DNA of 50,734 nucleotides from Leucobacter sp. wl10 (GCF_003569785.1 NZ_KZ984010.1:1-50734); one strand, 5' to 3'. Counted from the first letter of the stretch, positions 8,396-16,468 are shown. Notes: generated by a model not told the origin, from the letters alone. Program-made: numbers and translations.

Positions 8396-9301
8396 TCAGG
8401 CAGCGCAAAAGGTGTGGATGAAGCCGATCGCCGACTCCACACGGACGCGGAGAGCGTTCAGCTGAGTGATCGTGAACCGTCCGGCGTGGCCGTGGGTGCC
8501 GTCGTTGAACTCGCGAAACAGCCCCAGGACGTTGTTCATGTCCTCCTCGACGAGGTCCTCGATGGGCCCTTCGTCGATGCCCTTGCGCCGCAAGAGGAAC
8601 CTGACCTTGGCGCGTCGGGTCGGGACGCCCCTGCCTGTCCGGTCGCAGGCCGGCTCAGCCTCCGCGACGCGCGCGTCTGGTGCCGCGCCGTCGATCATCG
8701 CGATGAGCACCTCGCGGGCGCTGGTGCAGAAGTGGCGAGCGGCGTCAGGGTTTCGCGGGCTCAGGGAGAACAGTGCCCCGATCCATCGATCGACCAAGTC
8801 CTGCCCGAAGGTCGCGAGTTCGGCCTGCATGCTCGGGCCACGGAGCTCGTCCTCTGTCGGGTCGTCCTCGGGAGCGCCGTCGCCGTCCATCGCGTTGAGC
8901 AGATACGCGCTGTTCGCGGCCTCCTCGCTGCCGCGATCGACGAGCTCGCGGCCAGCCGGCGTAAGCGTCCGGCCTACCAGGCTCTCCTCGGTCGCCGTGT
9001 ACGTGCGCACGAGTGTCTCGACCGATGCCCGGTAGGTGACGAAGGTCGTCGTCGCCGGACGTGACTTCAGGCGGTGGATCTCCTGCTCAAGCCGCCGGCG
9101 CTGATTCTTGACCCGGGAGTTGTGGGCACGCGCCTTGGCGTTGTACGCGCGCACCTCACGGTTGTAGTCGCTTGCGGCCTTCTTCACTGCTGCGTTGTGC
9201 CGCCGGGCCTCGCGGTTGTAGCTGTCGATCGCCTGCTTCTGCTGGCGCTGCGCCTTGTTCACCGCGGCCTTGAACTGCGCGGGCGTCATCTTCCGAACCA
9301 T
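8396..9301 (-). CDS. Coiled-coil protein of unknown function upstream of the R-M operon
   Basis: I start this 301-aa protein at ATG 9301; another ATG lies at 9289, and the frame stays open further upstream without a likely start. Residues about 20-70 are a charged coil containing a repeated Tyr/His-Asn unit (YNREARRHN, YNREVRAYN, YNAKARAHN). The middle is mixed alpha/beta. The C-terminal 80 residues are basic then helical and include LFREFNDGTHGHAG, reminiscent of C-terminal domains in abortive-infection or predicted pPIWI-associated nucleases. I hold that resemblance with low confidence. It reads in the same direction as hsdM, 177 bp upstream, so it may be cargo with a defence role. Confidence 0.75.
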   Translation of the reverse strand: MVRKMTPAQFKAAVNKAQRQQKQAIDSYNREARRHNAAVKKAASDYNREVRAYNAKARAHNSRVKNQRRRLEQEIHRLKSRPATTTFVTYRASVETLVRTYTATEESLVGRTLTPAGRELVDRGSEEAANSAYLLNAMDGDGAPEDDPTEDELRGPSMQAELATFGQDLVDRWIGALFSLSPRNPDAARHFCTSAREVLIAMIDGAAPDARVAEAEPACDRTGRGVPTRRAKVRFLLRRKGIDEGPIEDLVEEDMNNVLGLFREFNDGTHGHAGRFTITQLNALRVRVESAIGFIHTFCAA

Positions 9302-9431
9302 GCTTCGAGTATGCCGCTGGCCACCGACATCCCAGCGCGAGGAGCTCCTTCGCCCGGGGCACGCATGGCCCACCCGGCAGGACCTCTCGTCCCTCCCCTC
9401 GCATGTTTCAGCGGGCCTCGAACACAAGTAG

Positions 9432-12400
9432 TCACCGACCCAGGGCTGGCCTGTCGTGTTGTGAGGCGCTGTCGTGTACGGAAGTGCGGGAGGCGTGAAC
9501 CTGTCGTTGGCGCTCTCTCCGTGCATGGTCAGATGCCTCTCGTTGCGCTTGCTCAGCGGCTCGGGCCTGTTCGATCCTCTCGACTGCCTCGGCGGGCGTG
9601 AGGGCGCGTAGTACCTCGATTTCGGTGCGGACCTGTTGCGCCGTGCGAGTTGCATCCTCAGCGTTGGTGCGGGGTCGGGCGGCGAGGTAGGCGGCCCGGT
9701 TGTTCACCACTGCGTCGGTGCCGAAGACGCGGACGTAGATGCGCAGACTCGGCCACAGGTCGGGTTCCAGCGCCTTGCGCACCGCTCTCGCGGTGGCCTC
9801 ACGCTGCTCGGTCGCTTCGACCACGCGCGGGTCGGCGTCGATCCGGGGCCGGGTGACGCGCTTAATCCACGCAGCTTCGGTCTCGCTCCAGCGGGGCGGC
9901 TCGCCCCACGTTCTCGTCAGCCGTCGCTCCGCTTCGTGAGCGAGGGCCTGGGCGGTGTTTTGCTCGGTGGTGGCGCGGCGCTTGCCGAACCTGCCGACTG
10001 CGCGCAGGCGGTCGCGGGCGACCTGCTGTGCGGCGTCGGCGTCCTGCCATTCGGTCAGTGCCGCCCGCGCCTGCTCGGTGAGCGGGGCGGCGACCTCGGC
10101 GCGCACCCGCTCCAACCGCCGGGTCGCGGTGACAGCGGCTTGTGCTGCCTGGTCGCGTTCCTCGCGCTGCCGCGCATACAACTCCGTCAGCGCTTCGGCG
10201 GCCTGCCGCCACCGGGCGGCGCGCTGTTCGGCGTGCTCGGCCTGCTGGGTCAGTGCGGCTATCTCGGTGTTGACGAACTGCACGGGGCCGTCGTCGACCA
10301 GACCCCGCACCGCTTCTGTTGCCTGTTGGGTGGCGTCGGTGAGTCCTCGGTCGGCGCGGTCGCGCGCTACGGCGTCGATGAACTGCTGCCGGGCCTCGGC
10401 AATGTTCTCGGTGACGACGTGCAGCACGTTCTCGTCGGTGCCTCGGGTCATGCCCACGTAGACGGCTGCGCCGCTCATCGCATCGGTGAGGATCGTGTGC
10501 GAGGCCGGGGCGGTGACGCCCTGCACGCCGTAGGCGGTCGAGGCGTAGGCGAGGTGGGTGTGCTCGGTGACGTAGGCGGCAGGCAGGCGCACGGTGTGCT
10601 CGCGCTTCCGGTCACTGCCTGCTTCGGCTGCCCACAGTGTTCCGTCGTCGGCGACGTGTTGCACGACCCACAGTTGACGGTTCGCCACGCCCAGGCCGGT
10701 GTCGTTCTTCCGGGTCTGGATCAGGTCACCCCGCCCAATGGGGAGACCGTCGCTGCCGGTCGCGGTCGTTTGATCGTCCACGGCCCCGGCGTGCGTGCGT
10801 TCGTCGCGGATGCGCCCGTTCAGCCGGGTCGCCTCGTCGTTGCTGGCGACCGTCACCGCCTCCCCGTCGCTGTGGCGCCGGGCGATGTGCTCGTGCACGT
10901 GCTCGGTGTCGGCGTGCAGGCGGATCAGCCCGAGAGCTGCGAGTTGGTCGAAGATCGCGCCGGGGTCGTCGCGGTCGCGCAACCGCACAGTGAGGTCGGC
11001 ATACTCGGGGTCGGTGAAGCGATGCACTTCTGCCATGTCGATGGTGCGGCCCCGAATCTGCGCGGCCATGTCCAGCACCCCGCCCCGGCCGACGGCGGGC
11101 AGTTGCGCCCGGTCGCCGACGAGCGCGAGCGTCGCGCGGGTCTCTGTGGCGACGGTGAGCAACGCGAGGGCGCTGTCCTGGTCGAGCATCCCCGCTTCGT
11201 CCACCACGATCCGCTCCCCAGCTTGGAGCCGTGCCGTCTCGGGCGGGCCGATATAGGTGCGGCCCGTTTCGGGGTCGGTGTCGCCGGGTGCGAGGCGCGT
11301 CCATACGCCGTCGGTGTTCCACCTGTAACCGTGGGCGTGGACGAGCGCGGCCACGGAGTCGGCGGGGATGCCGAGGGCGTGGTGGGCGACGGCGGCGGCC
11401 TTCTTCGTCGGCGCAACCACCCGCGTCGGTCGGCCCTCCTGCTGCGCGGCGGTGATAGCGGTAGCGAGCATGGTCGTCTTGCCGCTGCCTGCCGCGCCCT
11501 CCACGATCACCAGGGGGTCGGCGGAGGCGACCGCTGCGGCAGCCTCTGCCTGGCCTGCGTCGAGGCCGGCGGCCTGCGCCAGCTCGCGCACGTCCGGCAG
11601 GGCCGGCCCATCGGCTGGCACGCGCGCGGCGATCAGGTCGCGCAGCTCTGTCTCGGCTTGCATGACGCGCACGCTCGTCAGATGGGCGACGTGCTCGGGG
11701 CGTGGTGCGTCGGGTGGGAGGATCGTGAAGCAGTCCTCCAATGCCAGCCGCGTCGCAACTGTGATGAAGTCGCGCATCTCGGCAGGGGTCGCTTGCACGC
11801 CGTGCTCGGTCATGATCTGGGTCGCGTGCTCGGCCACCGTGTGCGCCGTCCACGCAGATGCGGCGGCCGCGCAACGGTCGAGCGTGCGGGATGCGACCTC
11901 CTGCACGCTCAGGTCGTCCAATCCCACCGACGCGCGAGTGTTGGGTCGGCGCAAGGTGTCGGGGTCGTATCCGGTCTCGCGCAGCTCTGCGATCCATTCG
12001 GCTTCCTCCCGCAAGGTGGTGGGCTTCTTCGCGGGGCGTTCATGCGCCCATGCCTCGGCTCGCAGGCGGGTGGCGACGACCGGCCCCATGCTCTCGCCGG
12101 GGTGCGCGGCATCCCATTCGGCTTCGAGGCGTTCGAGGTTGCGCCGCACTTGCTCTCCCCGCTTGGACATGACCGCGTTGTAGGGCTGCAACTCTGCGAC
12201 TTCGCCGGTGGCGGGGTCGAGGGTCAGGCCGTGCCGGTCGAGCACGGCGGCAAGCTCGGGGCTGGCGGCGATCACGGCAGTTCCGAGTGCTCGGATTGTG
12301 CCTTGCTGCTTGAACAGGGCGGCAGTGAACAGGCCGCGCCACTTCCCGGCCGCGAAGACACGGGTGCCGATCTGCATGTGGATATGCCGGTGCGGATCAC

Positions 12401-12908
12401 CCGCCCGCGACGTGCGGTGCGTGATGCCGACGACATGCATCTGCTCGATGGGTACGACCTCCTGCCGACCCAGTGGGCCGACGCGGGTCACGGAGTGCTG
12501 GGCGAGCCAGCGCCGAATCTCCGAGAGCGCGTCCTGCTGGGCGGCATCGAGGGCGTCGGAGACCTCCGGGTGCAAGGCGGCGGCGATCGACAGCGACTTG
12601 GGTGTGTTGATGACCATTTCCATGAACCGGGGCGAGCCCCGCCGATCCGACCCAGCCAGGCGGGGCTTGCCCATCGACTCACCCGTGAGCGGGTTCACCC
12701 AGTCCACCCACCCCGCATACGCGGCAGGGTCAAGCGCCAGCTCAGCGGTCACCGCGCCCGATCCGTCGATCGCCGCGAACTGCGCCACGGTGGCTTCCGC
12801 GCCGAGGTAGTAGTCGTCGGCGCGGGAGCGGTCGGACTCGACATAGCGCAGCGCATTGGCCCCGGTGCCCCGGAACGGGATCACACCGCCATGCATCTCG
12901 ACCACCAT
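9432..12908 (-). CDS. MobF-type relaxase with helicase domain (TrwC/TraA-like)
   Basis: This 1158-aa conjugative relaxase would nick the element's oriT and lead single-stranded DNA transfer. The catalytic Tyr pair is YY at about 33-34. The three-histidine metal site lies at about 164-177 (HRTSRAGDPHRHIH). A helicase of the RecD/TraI type follows, with Walker A EGAAGSGKTT at about 469-478 and Walker B VDEAGM at about 569. The C-terminus is a long Arg/Glu/Gln coil. The start is uncertain: a GGAAGG site touches ATG 12908, and GTG 12905 or ATG 12896 may be used instead. No coupling protein or type IV secretion genes are visible, so transfer would need a helper element. Confidence 0.93.
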   Translation of the reverse strand: MVVEMHGGVIPFRGTGANALRYVESDRSRADDYYLGAEATVAQFAAIDGSGAVTAELALDPAAYAGWVDWVNPLTGESMGKPRLAGSDRRGSPRFMEMVINTPKSLSIAAALHPEVSDALDAAQQDALSEIRRWLAQHSVTRVGPLGRQEVVPIEQMHVVGITHRTSRAGDPHRHIHMQIGTRVFAAGKWRGLFTAALFKQQGTIRALGTAVIAASPELAAVLDRHGLTLDPATGEVAELQPYNAVMSKRGEQVRRNLERLEAEWDAAHPGESMGPVVATRLRAEAWAHERPAKKPTTLREEAEWIAELRETGYDPDTLRRPNTRASVGLDDLSVQEVASRTLDRCAAAASAWTAHTVAEHATQIMTEHGVQATPAEMRDFITVATRLALEDCFTILPPDAPRPEHVAHLTSVRVMQAETELRDLIAARVPADGPALPDVRELAQAAGLDAGQAEAAAAVASADPLVIVEGAAGSGKTTMLATAITAAQQEGRPTRVVAPTKKAAAVAHHALGIPADSVAALVHAHGYRWNTDGVWTRLAPGDTDPETGRTYIGPPETARLQAGERIVVDEAGMLDQDSALALLTVATETRATLALVGDRAQLPAVGRGGVLDMAAQIRGRTIDMAEVHRFTDPEYADLTVRLRDRDDPGAIFDQLAALGLIRLHADTEHVHEHIARRHSDGEAVTVASNDEATRLNGRIRDERTHAGAVDDQTTATGSDGLPIGRGDLIQTRKNDTGLGVANRQLWVVQHVADDGTLWAAEAGSDRKREHTVRLPAAYVTEHTHLAYASTAYGVQGVTAPASHTILTDAMSGAAVYVGMTRGTDENVLHVVTENIAEARQQFIDAVARDRADRGLTDATQQATEAVRGLVDDGPVQFVNTEIAALTQQAEHAEQRAARWRQAAEALTELYARQREERDQAAQAAVTATRRLERVRAEVAAPLTEQARAALTEWQDADAAQQVARDRLRAVGRFGKRRATTEQNTAQALAHEAERRLTRTWGEPPRWSETEAAWIKRVTRPRIDADPRVVEATEQREATARAVRKALEPDLWPSLRIYVRVFGTDAVVNNRAAYLAARPRTNAEDATRTAQQVRTEIEVLRALTPAEAVERIEQARAAEQAQREASDHARRERQRQVHASRTSVHDSASQHDRPALGR

Positions 12909-13142
12909 CCTTCCGCCGCCTCGCCGATTAGCTAGCGTATCAGCAACTACGGCACTTAGGATACGTTCATTCAGAAGAACAGGGACAAGAAGCTCGGAGA
13001 TGCCCAGAGCGGGTAGGCAGGCGGTGCGCGAGCGTGCGGGGCTTGGTGAGCGGGCGCGTTCGGGAGAGGCGGCGGCGCGCAGGAGCGGGGTCGAGTCGGT
13101 GGCGCTCGTGAAGCGTGCAGCGAGGGGGCAGTGATGGTGGCG
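12909..13142. other. Spacer upstream of the relaxase gene; possible oriT location
   Basis: This 234-bp spacer lies between the GNAT gene and the relaxase. MobF oriT sites commonly lie next to the relaxase gene, and the less GC-rich stretch at 12930-12985 (with GCTAGC and paired GTATC/GATAC half-sites) is the best place to look. A 44-codon plus-strand ORF (13003-13134) is open but has no convincing start. Confidence 0.25.
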
Positions 13143-13625
13143 TCAGAGTTCCAGGAGCAGGCAGCCCGGTGCGCCGTTCGGAACGGGTCGGAAGCCGTGC
13201 CGGGCGTAGAGGCGTGCGGCGGGGTTGCCGTCCTCGACCGAGAGGCTGATCGCGGTGACGCCGCGGGATCGGGCTACCTCGGTAACTCGATGCAGGAGCG
13301 ATCCGCCGATGCCTTGGCATCGGCGCTCGGCGCTGACCCAGATGCTTAGCTCTGGGATGGTGTCTGCGATGAACCCGTAGCCGGGGTCTTCTGCGGTGAA
13401 GTAGCGCAGCCAGACCACTGCAACGGCCACACTCTCGGTGTCCTCGGCGACGAGGCCGAAGTCCTCGCCGCTCGGCCAGCCGTCGTAGTAGTGGCGAAAC
13501 TGCGGGGTGTCCTCGACCTCACGCATGGTGAAGCGCCGGCCGTTCCAGTTCAGGTTGTCGAGCGTCGCCCGCGCGAGCAGCCGACGGTCTGTCGCTGTCG
13601 TTTCCCTCACGGAGTCAAGGGTCAT
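13143..13625 (-). CDS. GNAT-family N-acetyltransferase
   Basis: This 160-aa single-domain GNAT protein shows the acetyl-CoA-binding motif A (ERRCQGIGGSLLHRV, about 104-118). The usual motif B follows, with SVEDGNPAARLYARHGFRPV. The substrate cannot be read from sequence; family members acetylate small molecules, antibiotics or protein N-termini. It lies in the mobile element, downstream of and co-oriented with the HTH-containing gene (18-bp gap). It is probably cargo. A toxin role of the TacT kind is unlikely, because no RHH antitoxin gene is adjacent. Confidence 0.88.
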   Translation of the reverse strand: MTLDSVRETTATDRRLLARATLDNLNWNGRRFTMREVEDTPQFRHYYDGWPSGEDFGLVAEDTESVAVAVVWLRYFTAEDPGYGFIADTIPELSIWVSAERRCQGIGGSLLHRVTEVARSRGVTAISLSVEDGNPAARLYARHGFRPVPNGAPGCLLLEL

Positions 13626-13643
13626 GGTCTGCGTCTCGTCTGG

Positions 13644-14342
13644 CTATCCGGCGCGGCCTCGGCGTCCGGGTGGGAGGAGCCCCTTGCGGCGGGCGCGGGC
13701 GACCCAGCCCTGCGCGGTCGAGAGGGGCACGCGGCTGATTTCGGCCATGCGCGCGGTCGGGTTCGGCTCCCCGTCGTCCACAAGCCGGGTGTGCTGGAGC
13801 GCGACGACCTCGTAGAAGTCCGGGGTGCGCTTCGGATTCCCCAGCGGCTTCATCACGTCCGCAGAGCGCAGCATGCGACCAGAAGGCAGCGTCAACCTGC
13901 CATCCTCGAACCGGGTCGCTCCGGTGACGGCGAACTGGCGGCGGTTGATCGCCGCCTCGATCCGCGACGTCGGGAGGTTGCGCAACATCGGGCTCGCCAC
14001 AGGGTCGCCCGCCCACTCGGGCAGGTACACGATCCCGGTGATCCGTACCTCGCCCTTGGGTTCCTCATCGAGTAGGTATTGGCGTTGCAGGCGCAGCAGG
14101 ACGCGGGTGTTCGACTCGACATGCTGGATCAAGAACCAGCGCCCGGAGTCGTTGTTGTTGTGGCTGGAGTTCAGCCGCCGATCCAGCCCCGGCGCGGGAT
14201 CGACCCATTGCTCGTACCTGAGCGCCGCGTCAATCTCGGAGCTGTCGTGTTCGGGGTCGATGGGCGAGGCGTCGGGCATCTGCCAGCCCGCCGGCAAGTC
14301 TGCAGCCACCAGCAGCGGCACACTCTCCAACTCCTCGACCAT
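13644..14342 (-). CDS. Element-encoded protein with C-terminal helix-turn-helix
   Basis: This 232-aa protein starts at ATG 14342 (MVEELESVPLLV); the frame is open further upstream but reads as low-complexity Arg/Ser. The first 190 residues are a mixed alpha/beta domain I cannot name. The last 40 residues (MAEISRVPLSTAQGWVARAR, then KGLLPPGRRG) are a helix-turn-helix often seen in actinobacterial element proteins. It diverges from the small ORF and recombinase to its right. The two share a 220-bp control region with nested repeats (14378-14421), so it may regulate element genes. It forms the head of a probable operon with the GNAT gene. Confidence 0.75.
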   Translation of the reverse strand: MVEELESVPLLVAADLPAGWQMPDASPIDPEHDSSEIDAALRYEQWVDPAPGLDRRLNSSHNNNDSGRWFLIQHVESNTRVLLRLQRQYLLDEEPKGEVRITGIVYLPEWAGDPVASPMLRNLPTSRIEAAINRRQFAVTGATRFEDGRLTLPSGRMLRSADVMKPLGNPKRTPDFYEVVALQHTRLVDDGEPNPTARMAEISRVPLSTAQGWVARARRKGLLPPGRRGRAG

Positions 14343-14377
14343 GCCACCCAGCCTACATGACCTCACGCAATGGCCGC

Positions 14378-14421
14378 TACGCCATATCTGTGGTAACGTG
14401 GTACTGGCGTATCTGCCACAG
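14378..14421. promoter_or_regulatory. Nested repeats in the divergent control region
   Basis: Two inverted-repeat pairs are interleaved: TACGCCA at 14378-14384 with TGGCGTA at 14405-14411, and CTGTGG at 14388-14393 with CCACAG at 14416-14421. Between them GTGGTAAC is followed directly by GTGGTACT (14390-14405). The cluster lies between the divergent HTH gene and the small-ORF/recombinase operon, where an operator controlling both would be expected. This is a pattern seen in sequence; no regulator is assigned. Confidence 0.45.
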
Positions 14422-14562
14422 CGTGAGATAGAGATGAGTAGCCCGGCCCGATCCACCAATAACGAGCGACCGCGACACGCGGCGCGAGGCCGAGGTGCGC
14501 TCGGCACGGGGAGCGATCCGGGGCGGCTGCGTCTCCGGGTTATGCGGCGGGAGGAGCCGGAC

Positions 14563-14736
14563 ATGTCGAAGTTGGTGGAGTGGGTGCTGAGCATCACCCA
14601 GGCCCGCTATGACGCGCACCGCGCCGGAGAACCCGATCCCTACGACCTCCCGGCGCCTGACGAACTCGGCCCGGTGTCAGACGAACGAGGCAGAGTAGAA
14701 GCAGAGCAACCGCCCCAACGAAGGAGCACCGCATGA
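14563..14736 (+). CDS. Small acidic protein translationally coupled to the recombinase
   Basis: This is a 57-aa protein (MSKLVEWVLSITQARYDAHR, then an acidic Asp/Glu/Pro tail). The start is supported by a strong GGGAGGAG ribosome site 8-9 bases upstream. A longer form from ATG 14434 is possible but its extension looks non-coding. The stop overlaps the recombinase start as ATGA (14733-14736). The N-terminal half could form one helix; the rest looks disordered. Small genes beside integrases are often recombination directionality factors, but this one lacks a recognisable HTH. Its function is unknown, and the tight coupling says it is made in step with the recombinase. Confidence 0.65.
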   Translation: MSKLVEWVLSITQARYDAHRAGEPDPYDLPAPDELGPVSDERGRVEAEQPPQRRSTA

Positions 14737-16457
14737 CCATCACCGCTCCCACCGACACCCGCGCCAAGTCGGGCCTCGCCGACGACAGGATAGACGACCG
14801 GCCCGTGCTGCTGGCGGTGTCCTACCTGCGTGTTTCCACGCGGGAGCAGGCCGAGCGCGGCGGCACCGAGGAAGGGTTCTCGATCCCCGCGCAACGCGAG
14901 GCCAACGGACGGAAGGCCGACGAGCTGGGTGCGCGGATCGTGCGCGAGTTCGTAGACGCCGGGGAGTCCGCACGGTCGGCCGACCGTGACGGGTTGCAGG
15001 ACATGCTGGCGTTTATCGCCGCAACACGGGTGCAGTTCTGCATCGTTCACAAGCTCGACCGGCTCGCCCGCAACCGCGCTGACGACGTGAAGATTCACGA
15101 AGCCCTCATCAGCGCCGGGGTCACCCTCGTCTCTGCCACCGAGTCCATTGACCAGACCCCTTCGGGGATGCTCGTTCACGGCATCATGTCCTCAATTGCG
15201 GAGTTCTACAGCCGGAACCTCGCCACTGAGGTCACCAAGGGCCTGTCGCAGAAGGTCGCGCAGGGCGGCACGCCGATGCGCGCGCCCATCGGTTACCTGA
15301 ACGTGCGCCGCACCGATGAGAACGGCCGCGAGGTCAGGACGGTGGAAGTCGATGCCGAACGTGCCCCGCTCATCACATGGGCGTTCGAGCAATACGCGAA
15401 AGGCGAGACCTCCGTGACCGGGCTACTGCGCGACCTCACCGCGCGCGGGCTGGTGACGGTGCCGACGCCGAAGCGCCCATCCAAGCCGCTGGGGAAGAAC
15501 ACGCTCTACAAGCTACTCACCAACCCGTATTACGCGGGCGTGATCCGCTACAAGGGCGGACTGCACCCCGGCTCACACGAACCCATCGTGGAACCGGCCT
15601 TGTTCGACACCGTGCAATCACTGCTCCGGGCGAGGACGGCGAAGATGACGCGGCATGTCCAGCACGCCCACCACCTGAAAGGGCTGCTGCACTGCGGCAC
15701 CTGCGGGTCACGGATGCTGCTCGACTTCGCCACCAACCCCAAAGGCGTCACCTACGCCTACTTCGTCTGCTCCGGCCGCGCCGCGAAGAAAACCGACTGC
15801 ACCCGGCGGGCGGTGCCGGTCGCGGTCGCCGAACGCCTCGTCGCGGACTCCTACGCCTCCATCACGATCAGCGACCAGACCTACCGCGACCTCGCCGCGA
15901 AGGTCGATGCCGCGTTCGACAAGCGCATGGCAGGCCGCGACCAAGAGATAGCCGACCTCATGGCCAACCGCGCCAAGCTCGAAGCGGAGAGTGACAAGCT
16001 GCTGGCCGCGCACTTCGCCGACGCCATCGACCTCCCCACCCTGAAACGGCACCAAGACCGCATCCGGGCGGGCCTCGCCGACGTGAACCAGAAGCTCGCC
16101 GAGCAGGACGAGCACCAGACCGGCGGGCGGGCGTTCCTGCACGACTCGCTGCGGCTGCTCACCGACGCGCACCACGCCTACGCCCGATCCGGCGACACCG
16201 ACCGGCGGCTGGCGAACCAAGCGTTCTACGCCCGGCTCGACATCACCGACGACGAACAACTCCGCCTACGCCTCGCAGAACCGTTCGCCACCATCATCCG
16301 CGAAGCACACGAACACAGCGACGACGGAGGCGAGGAACCCTTACGGGAACACTCAACATCTACACATGTCGCGTGTTCCCGTAAGACACTTTGGGTGGAT
16401 CCTGGGAGAATCGAACTCCCGACATCCTGCTTGCAAAGCAGGCGCTCTACCAACTGA
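14733..16457 (+). CDS. Large serine recombinase (integrase of the element)
   Basis: This 574-aa protein catalyses insertion and excision of the element. The resolvase domain begins at about 27, with catalytic Ser35 in YLRVSTREQ. The recombinase domain spans about 180-290 and the zinc ribbon about 325-365 (CGTCGSRM, then FVCSGRA and DC). A coiled coil covers about 400-470. The ATG start overlaps the upstream small ORF. From residue 548, just after THVA, the frame enters chromosomal sequence. It then reads antisense through tRNA-Ala (WVDPGRIELPTSCLQ) to a chance stop inside the tRNA gene. The last 27 residues are therefore artificial; the likely native tail is encoded at 45-347. Confidence 0.95.
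   Translation: MTITAPTDTRAKSGLADDRIDDRPVLLAVSYLRVSTREQAERGGTEEGFSIPAQREANGRKADELGARIVREFVDAGESARSADRDGLQDMLAFIAATRVQFCIVHKLDRLARNRADDVKIHEALISAGVTLVSATESIDQTPSGMLVHGIMSSIAEFYSRNLATEVTKGLSQKVAQGGTPMRAPIGYLNVRRTDENGREVRTVEVDAERAPLITWAFEQYAKGETSVTGLLRDLTARGLVTVPTPKRPSKPLGKNTLYKLLTNPYYAGVIRYKGGLHPGSHEPIVEPALFDTVQSLLRARTAKMTRHVQHAHHLKGLLHCGTCGSRMLLDFATNPKGVTYAYFVCSGRAAKKTDCTRRAVPVAVAERLVADSYASITISDQTYRDLAAKVDAAFDKRMAGRDQEIADLMANRAKLEAESDKLLAAHFADAIDLPTLKRHQDRIRAGLADVNQKLAEQDEHQTGGRAFLHDSLRLLTDAHHAYARSGDTDRRLANQAFYARLDITDDEQLRLRLAEPFATIIREAHEHSDDGGEEPLREHSTSTHVACSRKTLWVDPGRIELPTSCLQSRRSTN
16340..16385. repeat. Candidate right attachment site (attR) with a perfect 13-bp inverted repeat
   Basis: CTTACGGGAACAC at 16340-16352 is repeated perfectly inverted as GTGTTCCCGTAAG at 16373-16385, 20 bp apart. 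The 46-bp span is the usual size of a large serine recombinase att site, with the repeats as protein-binding half-sites. It contains the CATGTCGCG core (16365-16373) shared with 33-54. It lies inside the 3' part of the recombinase ORF and ends 11 bp from the tRNA-Ala 3' end. A transcription terminator is the alternative, but the 20-nt loop and the absence of a T run argue against it. Confidence 0.6.
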
Positions 16458-16468
16458 GCTAAGGACCC
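16396..16468 (-). tRNA. tRNA-Ala (anticodon UGC)
   Basis: A 73-nt cloverleaf reads on the minus strand from GGGTCCTTAGCTCAG. The 7-bp acceptor stem is GGGTCCT with AGGATCC. The anticodon stem CCTGC/GCAGG encloses TTTGCAA, giving anticodon TGC, and the T-loop contains GTTCGATTC. The discriminator is A and CCA is not encoded. In other actinobacteria tRNA-Ile and tRNA-Ala follow gyrA; here a DUF418 gene sits between them. The mobile element abuts its 3' side without destroying the gene. Confidence 0.97.

Noticed and set aside
9636..12935. A 1099-codon open frame opposite the relaxase gene
   Set aside because: It is antisense to a relaxase with intact catalytic motifs; long shadow frames are expected at this GC content, and its sequence is low-complexity Gly/Val/Arg.
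13003..13134. A 44-codon plus-strand ORF between the GNAT gene and relaxase
   Set aside because: It has a very high Arg/Ala/Gly content and no clear start or ribosome site; not supported as a gene.
16340..16385. The 13-bp inverted repeat as a recombinase terminator
   Set aside because: The loop is 20 nt, no T run follows, and it lies upstream of the apparent stop; an attachment site explains it better, though a terminator is not excluded.
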